The notes: a model not told the origin generated them from the letters alone. Positions 1-12,539 are shown, numbered from the stretch's first letter. The stretch is DNA of 64,000 nucleotides from Bagarius yarrelli (GCA_005784505.1 VCAZ01000015.1:2216668-2280667); one strand, 5' to 3'. Translations and numbers: made by a program.

Positions 1-167
1 AGGTGGGTGGGTAGAAAGACAGAAACACACACAGTAGTAATTCAAAGTGCTTTACATAAAAAAACAGAGAAATTAAAATAAAAACAAAGATCTAAAATGA
101 ATGAAAACAGTTAAAAATAATTATAGTCAGTTAGAAAGTAGCACAGTGCTTATTTAGTAAATAATTA

Positions 168-343
168 GGGTGAAGTGGTGGCTTAGTGGTTAAGGTGTTG
201 GACTGCTACCAGAAAGACTGGGGTAGGATTCCCAGTACCAGCAAGCCACCACTGTGGGCCCCTGAGCAAGGCCCTTAGTTAAAAAAATAGATAAATGTAA
301 GTCGCCCTGGATAAGGGCATCTGCCAAATGCTCTAAATGTAAT
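168..343 (+). mobile_element. tRNA-derived SINE copy
   Basis: The head has a tRNA-like promoter (GTGGCTTAGTGGTTAAGGTG for box A, GTAGGATTCCC for a decayed box B). The body reads GGGCCCCTGAGCAAGGCCCT and the tail GTCGCCCTGGATAAGGGCAT. Nearly full length, in a rabgap1l intron. Confidence 0.85.
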
Positions 344-492
344 TAAACAGATGTGCTTAAAGTACATTTCTTTTAGAGAAAGAAAAGAGAGAAAAGCATG
401 CAGGAAATATAGAATGTATTTTACTTTGAACTACTCAAATAACATTCTGGAAAAAAACAAAAGTGTGATAGTGTCTGTGAAGAGTGATGGTC

Positions 493-534
493 GAGAGAGA
501 GAGAGAAAGAGTGTGTGTGTGTGTGTGTGTGTGT
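493..534. repeat. (GA)n(GT)n microsatellite beside a rabgap1l donor
   Basis: (GA)n at about 493-509 is followed by (GT)n at 510-534. The repeat ends about six bases from the exon at 541. On the transcribed strand the intron starts GTAAGAAC and runs straight into CA repeats. Confidence 0.95.
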
Positions 535-540
535 TCTTAC

Positions 541-3500
541 CGCTCTATTCCTAATTCTTTGTTGGAGATCTGCTGCACTGTAACCACCACCTTCTTCTGC
601 ACACCCTGCCTCAATTTAAAGTAGTACTTGTCTCTGTCTTTAGGAACAGAACTGCAGAAGAAAGAAAGAAAGCAGTAATATACTTTATTTACCATGAAAA
701 TCTATAGGAATTTACTGCACACAGATTTTTAATCTGTATGAAGTAGCTTTTTTACCCTGATTCTAATTTTACTGCTATTTTAACTGGATCTAATTTTGAA
801 AAAAATAATTTACTCAAAAACTGAAGCTTAGAACCATTTACAGGTACTTAAACAAGAAGGCATGAAGAATATTCAACAAGGGAAAAAAAACTAAAAACAT
901 CACTTGTATTGGCCACTGGGTGACACCATTCACAGCATCTCTCAAATAAAACAAAGTGTAGAGTGAATTGGGTTTTAAATCGAAGTTTGATTTAATATCC
1001 TTTTACCAAAATGAGCCACTAAAAAGAAATTAACCACACTAATCCCTACTTTTATATGGTTATGATATAACCAAATCAATTAGTGGAGTTTGACAAATGA
1101 ATAACCAATGCCAATCAAAGGCAGGCCAACATTAAACAGCCACTTATTCAGAAAAACAAAGACAAAAAAAACAAAAACTGATGCCTCCTGTAGAAGAAAG
1201 AACCATCAATATAGCAATACAGACCTAAAGTTGCCCTTGCCGTCGTCTTCTCGCACCTCCAGAGACACTGTGAAGGTGAAGATGTCGCTGTCAGGGGATT
1301 GAGGCAATGACGACTCACGAATCTCTGTGGCAGCTCTAGATGAGCGTTTGAAAACGGTAAAGAAGCAGCGGAGAATCCGGCTCACCTGCACAAAGTAACA
1401 AAAGGATTTTAAAAAATCCTGAATGTTTTCTGCCCCTTAATTAACACCGCGGCCTGTAAGTCACCAAGCACAGAGTCAGTTTCTAGTTCTAACTTGCATT
1501 TTTATGATTTCAAAAGACTTAAAAGCCACAAATAAGCCACTATAAAGAGAAAAACACTTTGGGTGTGTTGTTAAAAGAAAAAATAATAATGAGAATGTGG
1601 TGCTGAGAAATTGAGCACTTTCTCTAGAGAATCTGATTCTTATGGACCGTTGACAAAGGACACAGGTGCCTCATGGTCAACTTGTTAACTTGAACACACT
1701 TTTTTTGCTACTTACAGCTTCTTTGATATGGCAGGAGAAAACATGAATTTGGAAGTCTTCAGAGCTTCGGTAGCTCTCTGTGAAGCAGAAGCAGTCACTC
1801 TCCAAAGAGCCATCTTTCCCTCGGGTACAGAACAGCACTTTATAGAAAGGGAAGCAGGCGATCTGAGTGCCAGTGGCCTGGTCAACAATCCTAATGTAAG
1901 GCCCACAAAACATTATTATAAAAGGTTATAAAGTGAAAAATACAAAAGTATAAAAGTCCTATCCAAAATTGTTGGCCACCACTGTGAACAATACCTTACA
2001 GTTTATTTTAGGATGTGTGAGTGCAAATTTGGTTTCATAGAGAAGTGTGAAAATTTCACACAAAAGAAACCTGTGAATGGAAACATTTATAAATGCTTCA
2101 CATGAGTTTCACATCTCTTAGTTTAAAGGTAAAGCTAAGCTGATTATTTTACACACATAGAAGTTTTTATGAGTCTGATCTTAGTCCGAGTATAGTCTGT
2201 GCATCAATATGAGTCAGCATATCTGCATGAGGTCGAATGTAACCTTACACCGCCAGTATATAACTATAAAAAGGTCTTATACATAATCTTACACTATAAG
2301 TGTACTGAGGAAATTTACTCATTGTAAGAAATGCAGAACAGAACTCTAATCTTTCTTCCTGGTCTTTTAGTATGAGTAAGTCAGCATCATGCTAGTATAT
2401 GATTCTGATCTTACACTTCCTATGCGTCAGTAGATAAGTCTGATCGATCTGTCTTACCTCACACACCCATCAGGACTGTTGGGTACATGCAACGTGACTG
2501 GAATAGGACTCGGGCTTTCTGCCCTCAGGGTGGACATTGCTTTCTGAGCTTCAGTCTCACTGCGTGGAGCTTTTACCCATGTACAGCCCAGATAAGAGAG
2601 CTTACTGAACTGAACACTCTCCTCCTCCTGTACTATTGGAGCGCCTGATGCAGCTGCAGAAGCTCCTGAAAAAATGCAACATATATTAAATTTTCAATTT
2701 TCGTTGGTTATTTAGTAAATGATTTGCATAATAATACATAATTTAGACAGATTCTTGTTTTTCCGTTGAAGCACAAAGAACAATACTCATTGTCAACTCA
2801 AGTTTTACATCAACTTGTGGGATCCATGTGGCGATAGAGATCTGTGGGTTTTTTTGCAAAATTCTATTGCACATTTTCCAGATGCAAAACATCAAGATCC
2901 AATCCCAAAACCAGTTTCTTCTCTGGCCATTACTCCTACTATCATCTCTGAGGACTTGTCAGATCAGAGGTCAGCTCGATGCTCACTCTGATAACTAATG
3001 AGGACCGAGGATTACAAATCTGTGTCTTTTGAAGGGTGTGGGTTTGCCAGTTTTGCAGGTGACCTAGTTTGTTTATTGACTGAACGTTTGTTTATAATTT
3101 TTCTGTACAATGTATTCCTTTTTATTCCTGAGTTTTGAGAGTTGCCTAACATATGCGTCTCACAATCACATTTATCTTTGGCCTAACTTTTAATTACTAG
3201 AAAATACATTAATAAATCTTCATCTGAAAAAAGATTGCATAGGCCTCATTAGAAAAAGAATCAGCTCATTAGGATTGTAACCTCTACAACAAGAACTGTT
3301 GAAAAATATGATGGTGATATTACTTTTATTTGTGAATATAATTGTAACAATGTAAATGTATTTATACTTTATGTACCTGAGAGAAAGACACCAATGATTA
3401 CTTAAAATACCCAACTGCAAACCAAGGTTTTACACAAGACTGTACATGACAGGCTGCTGCACTCCGAGTCATTTTACAAGTTAGAAAGCTCACAAAAGGA

Positions 3501-4234
3501 CACAGGACATGATGAGTTAAAGGCTTCAGTTTCAGTCAGTACTTTCAAAAGCAACAACAGGAAGAGAGCCAGAATAAATGCACAGATACTCCCCTGTGTA
3601 AAAGACTAAAGCCTGCAGAGAACACTCAGATCTTTTTATTACCTCCTCTTGCTTATTTGGCCAGAAATCTTTAACTGTCCAAAATCTTTAACTGTATAAA
3701 GAACTCTGGATTGCACCAACACACTTTATATTGTTTTCCATTTAAAGGTTAACACCCTGCTGCTAGCATTAGTAGTAACTTTACATAGTTTAGGATTTTA
3801 AACCTGTCTCCTGTGTGGCATCTCCAGTATCCACCGGTGTCCCTGTTTCCCTTTCCTGTGTTCTCAATTCATCTTCCAGTACCTCCTTCATTGCTCTTTC
3901 AAGCTGCTCACTTCCATTCCAAGACATCTAACAGAATAAAACAGACCACACATACAGTGAAGAAAAGTTTTGTCCCTCTTTGATCTCTAAAAATGTTCAA
4001 ACTACAGTTTAAAGAGACAAGTTTACATTTTATGGTCATATATATAGACAATAAAGAATCAAGTTGGCTACAAAAAAGGGTAACGTGATTAATCACCTTG
4101 AGTCTGGGACGTCCCTCGGAGCTGGATGGCGACCCCTCTGCGGCGTTCTGCACCAGGACAAACTCTTCGCTGGTGACGGTGGACACGGATTCAGTGGAGC
4201 CGCTCACTTTACGCAGAGACAAGCGGTCATCCAT
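541..4234 (-). CDS. rabgap1l: RAB GTPase-activating protein 1-like, 5' part (N-terminus and PID/PTB region)
   Basis: Coding exons (plus coordinates, read right to left): 4097-4234, 3804-3927, 2458-2665, 1716-1890, 1225-1385, 541-651. They join in frame to about 305 residues; the gene continues beyond base 1, so the TBC Rab-GAP and coiled-coil parts are outside the window. The protein starts MDDRLSLRKVSGSTESV, as RABGAP1/RABGAP1L do, with no in-frame ATG upstream in that exon. Exon 3 gives FSKLSYLGCTWVKAPRSE, exon 4 IVDQATGTQIACFPFYK and exon 5 PDSDIFTFTVSLEVREDDGK, which together are the phosphotyrosine-interaction (PID) domain and its extension. The match is closer to RABGAP1L than to RABGAP1 (for example FQIHVFSCHIKEAVSR). 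From family knowledge, the full protein stimulates GTP hydrolysis by Rabs in endosomal and Golgi traffic. The last donor (539-540) lies against a CA repeat. Confidence 0.93.
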
Positions 4235-4804
4235 GATAGCTAGGGACACCCCCGCCCTCAGCCCAAGCTATGTTAACGCCCTGCAAAAATCATTTAAGGT
4301 AATTACTAAATCGTTATCGTTACTCAAATTTGAACAGGTGTCCCCCAGCACAGGTGCTATTCCTGCTGTTATTCAAATTCCCCTTTAGGTAGACAATCCG
4401 TGAAAGAAATGATAATTTGAAGGACATCCATGTCATCACTCATTAAAAACCTATTTACAGGAAAAAAAACTTTTAATCCAGCCATTCACGCAGAGTACAT
4501 GACATCTGGATGAACAGGAGTTATTTCACTAGATATTAATAACTTAATCAGGTCTAATAAAATAAATAGAATTTTATCCACAAACAATTAAATTTAAATA
4601 ACAAATAAGGTTTTATTATTACATCATTATCAACATCAGTAACAATCACTTGATCTTAAGTTACAATACAAATAAATTTGAAACGCCTATTTTAAAAAAA
4701 GAAGTAAATAAATCATCATGGCTCATGAGGATGATTAAAACTAATAAACTCCGGTTATACTGACTCTTGGATACCTTCCCTTATGCCATCACTGCCAAGG
4801 TTTA

Positions 4805-5657
4805 TACACAGACTGAAGCAGTTTAAGTCTTTAATTCTTTTAATTGTGATAATAAAACCCACCAATTCACTATCTCAACAAATTAGAATATGGTGACATG
4901 CCAATCAGCTAATCAACTCAAAACACCTGCAAAGGTTTCCTGATCCCTCAAAATGGTCTCTCAGTTTAGTTCACCAGGCTACACAATCATGGGAAAGACT
5001 ACTGATCTGACAGTTGTCCAGAAGACAATCATTGACACCCTCCAAGCCACAAACATTCATTGCCAAAGAAGCTGCTGTATTCAAGCATGTTAACAAAAAG
5101 TTAACTGGAAGGAAAAAGTGTGGAAGAAAAAGATGCACAACCAACCGAGGAAACCGCAGCCTTGAGAGGCTTGTCAAGCAAAATCGATTCAAGAATTTGG
5201 GTGAACTTCACAAGGAATGGACTAAGGCTGGGGTCAAGGCATCAAAAGCCACCACACACAGACGTGTCAAGGAATTTGGCTACAGTTGTCGTATTCCTCT
5301 TTTTAAGAAATGCAGATGAGCTGAAGGCCACTGTCAAAGAAACCTGGGCTTCTATACCACCTCAGCAGTGCCAGACTGATCACCTCAAAGCAACGCCAAA
5401 TTGAGGCAGTAATTAAAGCAAAAGGAGCCAGAAGACCAACGAGTCACTAAAAAAAAAAAAATCACTATTTTTATTGGTCTTATAAAGTATTCTAATTTGT
5501 TGAGATAGTGAATCGGTGGGTTTTTGTTAAATGCAAGCCAAAATCATCACCAATAAAAGAACCAAAGATTTAGACTACTTCAGTCACAATTTGAGTTAAA
5601 TTACTGAAATAAATGAACTTTTTTCATGACATTCTAATTTATTGAGATGCACCTGTA
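4805..5657 (+). mobile_element. Internally deleted Tc1-like transposon
   Basis: Inverted repeats are visible at 4856-4890 (CCACCAATTCACTATCTCAA) and 5488-5525, and the right end runs out to ATTGAGATGCACCTGTA at 5657. The outer roughly 100 bp of the left terminal repeat is missing. Inside, frame 5014-5319 encodes the N-terminal paired-like helix-turn-helix part of a Tc1 transposase (KLTGRKKCGRKR, then AGVKASKATTHRRVKEFGYS). Near 5306-5312 the sequence jumps from the DNA-binding half to the extreme C-terminal part (ADELKATVKETWASIPPQQC, in another frame), so the DDE catalytic core is absent. It is a dead, MITE-like derivative in rabgap1l intron 1. Confidence 0.88.
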
Positions 5658-6129
5658 TTAGGTCAGGTGAAATTTACTTATATAACGACACTTAATATCA
5701 ATTTACCAAACTTAATGACACTAAAAATACAATCTGCGCACAATAGAAGACTTTAAGAAAAGGGAAGAATAAAGAACGATGGTTAAACAATGAAAGGACA
5801 GACAGCTATACAGCCATTTCACATGCCATTCAAGCTCACTGCAGTTTTCAAAGCTTTCAAATTGTGTTATATGGACTGAATCATAACCGCAATGTTCACT
5901 AAAATGCACACTAACATCCAAAAGTAAAAGTAAAAATAAAGATAACGTCATATATTCTCCAATAGTTAAACTGAATTGGTCTTAATTGGTTCTCTAACTG
6001 GGGTGTGTAAAGGATAAATGTTATTCCCATTAAGCCTTCAATTGTCAAAATAATATGATTTTGGAAGGGCTCACTTTTATCCTTCATAGTTATGCAGACG
6101 TTCTGCATAATATATGCTTGCTTCTGGGA

Positions 6130-6420
6130 TAGGGCTGGACGATACTTTTATATTAATATATATTGCGATAAAACATTTTTCAATAACAGGTGATGTGATT
6201 CTTAAACACACTTTCGATATTTAGATTTACATCACAGCATTCATCAACGAATGACGTTCAGGAAACGGCAAAACATAATTGGCTATTTGCCCCGCCCACT
6301 CCCCTGAACTCTATACAACATGGCGTCTAAGTAAACTCTGCTGCGTGCAGGCCCGTTTCGGGTCGTTCACATGCAGCCGTAAGCGGCAGACACTGACGCA
6401 AGATCGTAACAAAAGAGGTT
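6130..6420 (+). mobile_element. Possible 5' end of a hAT-like transposon
   Basis: TAGGGCTGGACGATAC at about 6,130 resembles the terminal sequence of fish hAT elements. Downstream GC-rich sequence (about 6,290-6,410) looks like an element leader with a short MASK-stop frame. I could not find a matching right terminus or transposase domain. Confidence 0.3.
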
Positions 6421-8639
6421 GAAAAAAAGTAGTTTAAAATGCAGTAAATTTTCCAGAGAGTGAACAAGTGATTTTTTTGTGTTCGATGCAAAGAAACGTC
6501 TGTTTGTCTCATCTGTAATCTTTCATCTTTTAATATTCAACACATCTCTTAAAAAAAGTTATGCTCAGTTGCCCTTATGGTCAGAAAAAAAATAATAAAC
6601 TAATCTAGCATTAAGAAGCAAAATAAATACATCATACTCATCATAAAATCTTGCCAATACTACTAGGATTCAGTCCTTTTCTGTTTCAGACTAACACTGT
6701 TCCCCATTAAAGAAGGGAAAAATGATGTGGCCCCCACAGTAAAAAGTTCAAATCAATGCAATCAGTAACGCTGTAATAAGTTTCATGCTCCACTTTGCAT
6801 CTTTTTAAACACTCAATAACTCAATCTTGTTGTCCTGATGATGTTCTGTGTATCCAGGGAAAAATATAGTGTATATAAAAAGCTTGATAAAGTTAGCACA
6901 CCAATAGGTTAAATATAAGACCATGCAAAAGAAACGTGACGCAAAAATTGCTGACACTAACATATTACTAAAACAACACTCCAGGCTGCCAAGTGCATTT
7001 AACTAACGCATACGTTCTGCTGATTTCTATCTCACCTTTTTCTGAGATAAGCCTCGCTGTGCTGTTACATAACATCAAATCAGCACACACAGACATTCAT
7101 CTTGCAAGTCAGACATCTAACTTTAACCTTAACTTAACCCCTAAAAATTATTCACACAACATTTTCCAAAAACAATTAATTGCACAGCGCTACAGTTCGA
7201 TTGTGTTTATTACTCAATTTATTACAGGCAAAAATATTTAAGAGGAACTCAAGCCCCAATCCCAGCCCTGCCGCTGTACCACCATGACAGTGAGAAGAAG
7301 CAGTTCTAACTGTATAATCAGCAGCAGCAGGCTCTGTGCGAACGCATTGATTTATTTAAGTGTGACCACAGCCAGCTGTGTGTGAAAGGCTCTACACAGA
7401 CGCAGTCATGTGCTCTGATCAAATCCAGTCAATTACAGCCTTTATAAATGCTCCACAACTAAAAGTGAATGCAAACACAGTGTTGAATTGTGCCAAATTG
7501 GCCATTATATCACTGATTAATATCATGAAGTGTGTTATTAAAGCCACCACATACTTGCATAATGTTGCTTTGTGTGTTAATATATAGTTTTCTTTAGGTC
7601 TTCTTTTTTCCTTAGAAATACCAACTAGTCATCATTATTAAAACACACATCAAAAATCTGCTTTTGTTCTTCGCCTAATTTATTAAACTGCCTGTCAACT
7701 GATATCTGGGAGAACATAAGCAGATAACTCTGCAGATTTAATGATAATTGCTAAACACCCACACTAATAAATGTTTTCAGTAATGTAATAAAAATAATTT
7801 GTTTTAAATAGGTGTCTTAGGCAAGGGCTTGTTTGAGCACATTTAGTGTAACCACCCTAAAATTAATGTCTTTCTTGTAACATCAGGCATGAGATGTTTT
7901 CTTTGTCTTGCACTACCACAATTACTATTTTTATTTATAAACTCATCGCTTATTTGCTTGTAGGTACATTTAATGCTATAACGCATCCAACAAACCTGTT
8001 AGTTCCCATTATAACTTGCGTTATAGTAGTAAACTCGGTTTAAACCTTAAAAGTGACAGTATATCAGCAAAGCTTAATATTTTTTATATACAGTATATTA
8101 TGTTTTTAGGTGCAGTGAATTGTGCCATTCCGCTCATCACATAGATCCAGTTTTGGCAAATAATAAAAAATGCTATGCTTACTATAATGATTTCTTCTGT
8201 AATTGGCCAGAAAAGTAGACAAGCGTTAAACAACTGCCATGAAAGAAAAGAATTTAAATTCGCCTTTAGCAACGAGACAGGGTGTTTCCACGAACTTACT
8301 CCAGACAAAACTGATGTCATTAACAGCGCAGTCACTAAAGTTCTGTCACACCCGCTCAGAGGTAAATGCTGCATGGACGCCACGCCGTTCACATTTTTTC
8401 ATAGCCACATGCTCCAACATGGTGCACGTATACAGAAGTTCACTTAAGTTACCTAAGCCATATAAGTAGCCACACACTGACCACAACGTGTTTCTTAAAC
8501 CAGTCTGCACTGTACGCACTTCTCCATGAACGCGTATACAAAACTCAGTGAATTACCACATTTCCTAATCGGAAACATGTACTACCAGAGAGTACAGGAC
8601 AGCTTCCCTTTATTTAAACACAAGAATCTTTCTGGGATG

Positions 8640-8656
8640 GATAATATAGCTCTATA

Positions 8657-8688
<32 letters not shown>

Positions 8689-8719
8689 GAGAGAGAGATA
8701 TATTATCCATCCCAAAAAG

Positions 8720-8799
<80 letters not shown>

Positions 8800-8804
8800 T
8801 ATAG

Positions 8805-8845
<41 letters not shown>

Positions 8846-8871
8846 TAGATAGAAATATCTATCTATCTATC

Positions 8872-8907
<36 letters not shown>

Positions 8908-8955
8908 CACACACACACACATGTATGTAGGTATGTATGTATGTATGTGTGGGGG
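8640..8955. repeat. Compound microsatellite block
   Basis: A run of (TC)n, (AT)n, (GA)n, a long (TA)n (about 8,724-8,791), (AG)n, (GATA)n, (CTAT)n, (TA)n, (CA)n (about 8,899-8,920), (TATG)n and a G run. The left part is also the loop of an inverted repeat (8,625-8,722). Confidence 0.95.
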
Positions 8956-8984
8956 GGGGCTGGGGCTAAAGGCTTTTAAAGACC

Positions 8985-9247
8985 TAAATGAACTGATATT
9001 AGGTGTGGAGGTCTGGTGTCCAGTCGAGTTCAGGGTTGTGTGTGCATAACATTCAAGTTCTTCCACACCAACGTGATCACAGCATGTCTTCATTGAGCTG
9101 CAGGTTTTTGTGCATTTTGAGGCATATTGTCATGGCAGGAACAGTGATCTCATACAGTTTAGTGTTTCCAGTTTAGTGGAAAGAGACAGTTATGGGCGTG
9201 CTGGGTAAGGTGAAGGTGTTCACAAACTTCTGGCCATATGCTGTACA
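8985..9247 (-). mobile_element. Degraded Tc1/mariner-family relic (copy A)
   Basis: The minus strand reads MKTCCDHVGVEELECYAH, resembling the MKTWFxxVGVEELEWPAQ segment of a widespread fish Tc1-type transposase. The right end (CACAAACTTCTGGCCATATG, about 9,220-9,240) is the family's terminal sequence. Frame is broken in several places. It is the same family as 14,335-14,722. Confidence 0.65.
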
Positions 9248-9871
9248 AAATTTAGTTCTTACTCTAGAGGGACCTGTCTGGGTCTTTTTCGCAGTCCTAC
9301 TGAGTACTATGTACGTCATATTAATGTCGTAAGAAGCCTTTTGTTACATGCTTTAGGGTATTTTTAAAAGGAATATTTTATCACAAACATCTGCCACATT
9401 GCAGAATTTCCTTTACAGGGGAAAAAAAAAACTTTGCAGGAGAAAGCTAGGGCTTTACAAGATGTTTTTAGACTTGACAACACTATTACAGGGTTATTTT
9501 ATACAGCAAATTTCATATTGTCTATCACTCTAGTTGAATACAGTCAATTATCTTAACTCCCATGGTAGGAAATAGCTTAGCTGCCATCTTTCTAAGCTAA
9601 GCTAGCTAAATAACTAGCAACAACAGCCACAGCACGCGACAAGCACAGGTATCGAAACCCTCGCGCGTCGATTAGCAAACTGGCTAAGCGCCTGAACTGG
9701 TCAGTTAACGTCAGATTAGCAAAGTATAAACTATTAGCATCTGTGTTTATTATTTCCTAAATACATCTGCTCATTACCATAAAACATGGCTTTTATGCGT
9801 AAAAAGCGGTGGCCATCACTTCAGTATAACGTCCAAGTGATGTCAAAAACAACTCTGCAGAAATAACTTAC

Positions 9872-9960
9872 TTGTTTGGAGTTTTTCGTGGAAGCGCCTG
9901 TCAGCTGTCCGGTTTATATCCAACAGCAGAGAACGCCTATTTGTCCTACCCGTTTTCGGG
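9872..9960 (-). other. rabgap1l: rabgap1l non-coding first exon and promoter region
   Basis: A strong GTAAGT donor (plus strand ACTTAC, ending at 9871) closes a short exon upstream of the coding exons, and the first coding exon has an acceptor after 4280. The sequence around 9,640-9,970 is locally richer in CpG. The right boundary (transcription start) cannot be read and is set approximately. The 5.6 kb first intron (4,281-9,871) holds a deleted Tc1 element, a possible hAT end, microsatellites and another Tc1-family relic. Confidence 0.55.
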
Positions 9961-10621
9961 CATATCCCACTTCCTCTGCTGTGATTGGTTAATACTCATA
10001 CGCATCGTATTGATTGGAAAGTGAAGCCGCTATTCAAGCCAAATGTAAAAAAAATACCCAATCCTTACTCAGCATGCGGGATTAGTCGGAATACAGGCGG
10101 GACACAGCAGTGGTTTCAGTTTGTGCTACGTCACAAGAGTGAAGTCTGGGATCTTTGAACGCCCCCATGAGGAAAAAATTAAAATTAAAAATAAAGAAAA
10201 GAAAAGAAAAAAGGGGGAAAAATTAAAAGCGCCCTTAAATCAAAACTAAAATCAGATAAAATGCTGCATTGACATGTAATTAACCCGAATAAAAAGTACA
10301 TTTACCAAAGTCAATAGAATACTTAAAAACAGAGAAAACTTTTTCACTAAGTCAGTGTATGTTACAGTGCAAAATTTGCTTAAATCTGAGTCTTACATCT
10401 ATCCACAGTGACACTTTCTCCTGATTGGGGTGATGATTATCAATGTCATATCCCTGTAGTATGAATAGTAATTAGTTGTAAGGCAGAAACACATCTTTGA
10501 TAGCTCACCAATCCATCCCAGGGTACCACACAAACATTCACACACAAACAAGTAAGTCAGCAATGATACACACCGGCCGACATCTTGAGTTAATAAAAGG
10601 GTCTGAGTCATCTATCACTAA

Positions 10622-11205
10622 CTATAATATACAGTCCCTTATATAAAAGTAATCATACCCTTCAACACTTTCACAGATTTTCACCTTACAACCACAAAGT
10701 TAAATAATTTTTAATGAGATTTTATGTAATTTGTGCATTTGTATTCAGCCCCCCTGCGTCAATACTTTGTGAGGCCACCTTTCACTGCAATTACAGGTGC
10801 AAGTCTTTTGGGGTATGTCTTTACCAGCTTTAAACATCTAGAGACTGAAATGTTTGCCCAAAGTAGCTCAAGCTCAGCCAGATCGGATGGAGGGCATCTG
10901 TGAACAGCAATTTTTGAGTCTTACCACAAATGCTAAATGGGATTTAGTTCACGTGACTATTCTTTGATCCAAACTATTTCATTGTAGTTCTGGCTGTATG
11001 TTTAGGGTCATTGTCTTGCTGGAAGGTGAATGTCCTTCCCAGTCTCAAGTCTTTTGCAGCATCCAACAGGTTTTCTTCCAGGATTGCCCGGTATTTAGCT
11101 CCATCCATCTTCCCATTAACTCTGACCAGCTTTCCCGTCCCTGCTGAAGAAAAGCATCCCCACAGCATGATGCTGCCACCACCATGTTTCACAGTGGGTA
11201 TGGTG
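10622..11205 (-). mobile_element. 3' fragment of a Tc1-like transposon
   Basis: On the minus strand the sequence encodes part of a Tc1 DDE core: KHGGGSIMLWGCFSSAGTGK, then FTFQQDNDPKHTA, containing the second catalytic aspartate (QDNDPKH). Further on, the NPIENLW-type motif is broken by an in-frame stop (about 10,930-10,950). The fragment ends near 10,622 with a terminus-like ATATAAAAGTAATCATACCC. The 5' half beyond about 11,205 is lost. A degraded, non-functional relic. Confidence 0.85.
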
Positions 11206-12015
11206 TGTTTACTATTTATTTTTACACATGTATTGTACATTATGTATATTACAATTAATACACATTTATACACTTTTTAGACAATTGGTAAATTGGTTTT
11301 TTTTTGTGTATTTCCCCTCAATGTTTTTACACAAGTGGGCGCAATTTTCACGATCTCACCTATAGGGCTCCACAACCCTTTAGGCCGGCACTGGTCTCTG
11401 TACTTGTAAATATTTGGGGTTTTTTTCTCTCAATCTGAGCGAGCCTTATAGTTTATACAAGCAGAATGCTATCAGAGTGGCTCTTTGGTTTAAAAATGGC
11501 AAAAATGAAAATTAACTTTTTGTTCCCCTCTTCAGAGGGGTCTTAGAGGTTTACGGAGTTCCTTTGGTTCCTTGGTTCCTTCTCATGGTATGCTGTTTTT
11601 CTCAGAAATGCCCTGTTAGCTGTGAGGCTTTGATTAGATGATGTCGTGTCTTTTCAAATCATATCCAATCATATGACTTATTTTTTCAATAATTAAAATA
11701 GACATACACCCTCAAAACAAAACCCTGTTAATTCTTTTGTGTTACAGTAAATAAAAAAGAAGTAAACCTAAAACACCACAAAGTTCATAAATTTTAAAGG
11801 AATCTTAAAAAAGACACTTTTTAAATACACATCTCAGAATACATCAGCCTCACAAGTATAGTGTATGCCTGGTAGATATTTCTGGTTATATTCAACTGCA
11901 GATGTTTTTCTTTCCCTAGCCTACCAAACCATAATGATCATAGGCTATTTTCAGACATTAAATAGATGTTTATGTGTATAAAAATAAATGTATAAATATG
12001 GGGTTATGCAAACAA

Positions 12016-12017
<2 letters not shown>

Positions 12018-12073
<56 letters not shown>
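12018..12073. repeat. (AT)n microsatellite
   Basis: An uninterrupted alternating AT tract of about 55 bp that abuts a SINE copy. Confidence 0.95.
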
Positions 12074-12078
<5 letters not shown>

Positions 12079-12252
12079 TGACAGATGCCCTTATCCAAAG
12101 CGACTTACATTTAACTCTTTTATACAACTGAGCAATTGGGAGTTAAGGGCCTTGCTCAGGGGCCCACAGTGGAAACTTGGTGGTGCTGGGAATCAAACCT
12201 CGTTCTTCCAATTAGCACTCCTACACCTTAACCGCTGCGCTACCACTTCCTC
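12072..12252 (-). mobile_element. tRNA-derived SINE copy, antisense
   Basis: Reverse complement of the same SINE: tail first (CCCTTATCCAAAGCGACTTA), then the GAGCAAGGCC body and the tRNA head (GTGGTAGCGCAGCGGTTAAG). It sits directly against an (AT)n tract, which may be its expanded 3' end. Confidence 0.85.
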
Positions 12253-12356
12253 CTCCACACAGCATCCTTTCCAACTGCACTTAATGTACGTGTATGAACT
12301 ATTTGGGATTTCTTGGTTGATTATATGAAAATACAATGATGCCTACAATGTAATAT

Positions 12357-12539
12357 TTACATTTACAGCATTTGGCAGACACCCTTATCCAGAGCGACAT
12401 ACAATATTCCTTGTTTTACAACTGAGCAATTGGGGATTAAGGGCTTTGCAGCGGAGGTGGCTTGGTGGAGTTAGGAATTGAACCCGGGTCCTCAAGTTAA
12501 TAGTCCAACAGCTTAACCACTGCGCTACCACTTCCTCCC
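12357..12539 (-). mobile_element. tRNA-derived SINE copy, antisense, second of a pair
   Basis: Same family and orientation, about 105 bp from the previous copy. The box B region is well kept (GAACCCGGGTCC on the plus strand). Nearly full length. Confidence 0.85.

Noticed and set aside
168..343. tRNA gene
   Set aside because: Box A/B-like motifs belong to a SINE head; no cloverleaf with an anticodon arm could be drawn.
8526..8804. 92-codon ORF
   Set aside because: Its C-terminal half is translated (AT)n microsatellite.
9913..9918. TATAAA on the minus strand as the rabgap1l TATA box
   Set aside because: It would place the start about 30 nt downstream, leaving an exon of only about 15 nt before the donor; a CpG-type promoter further upstream is likelier.
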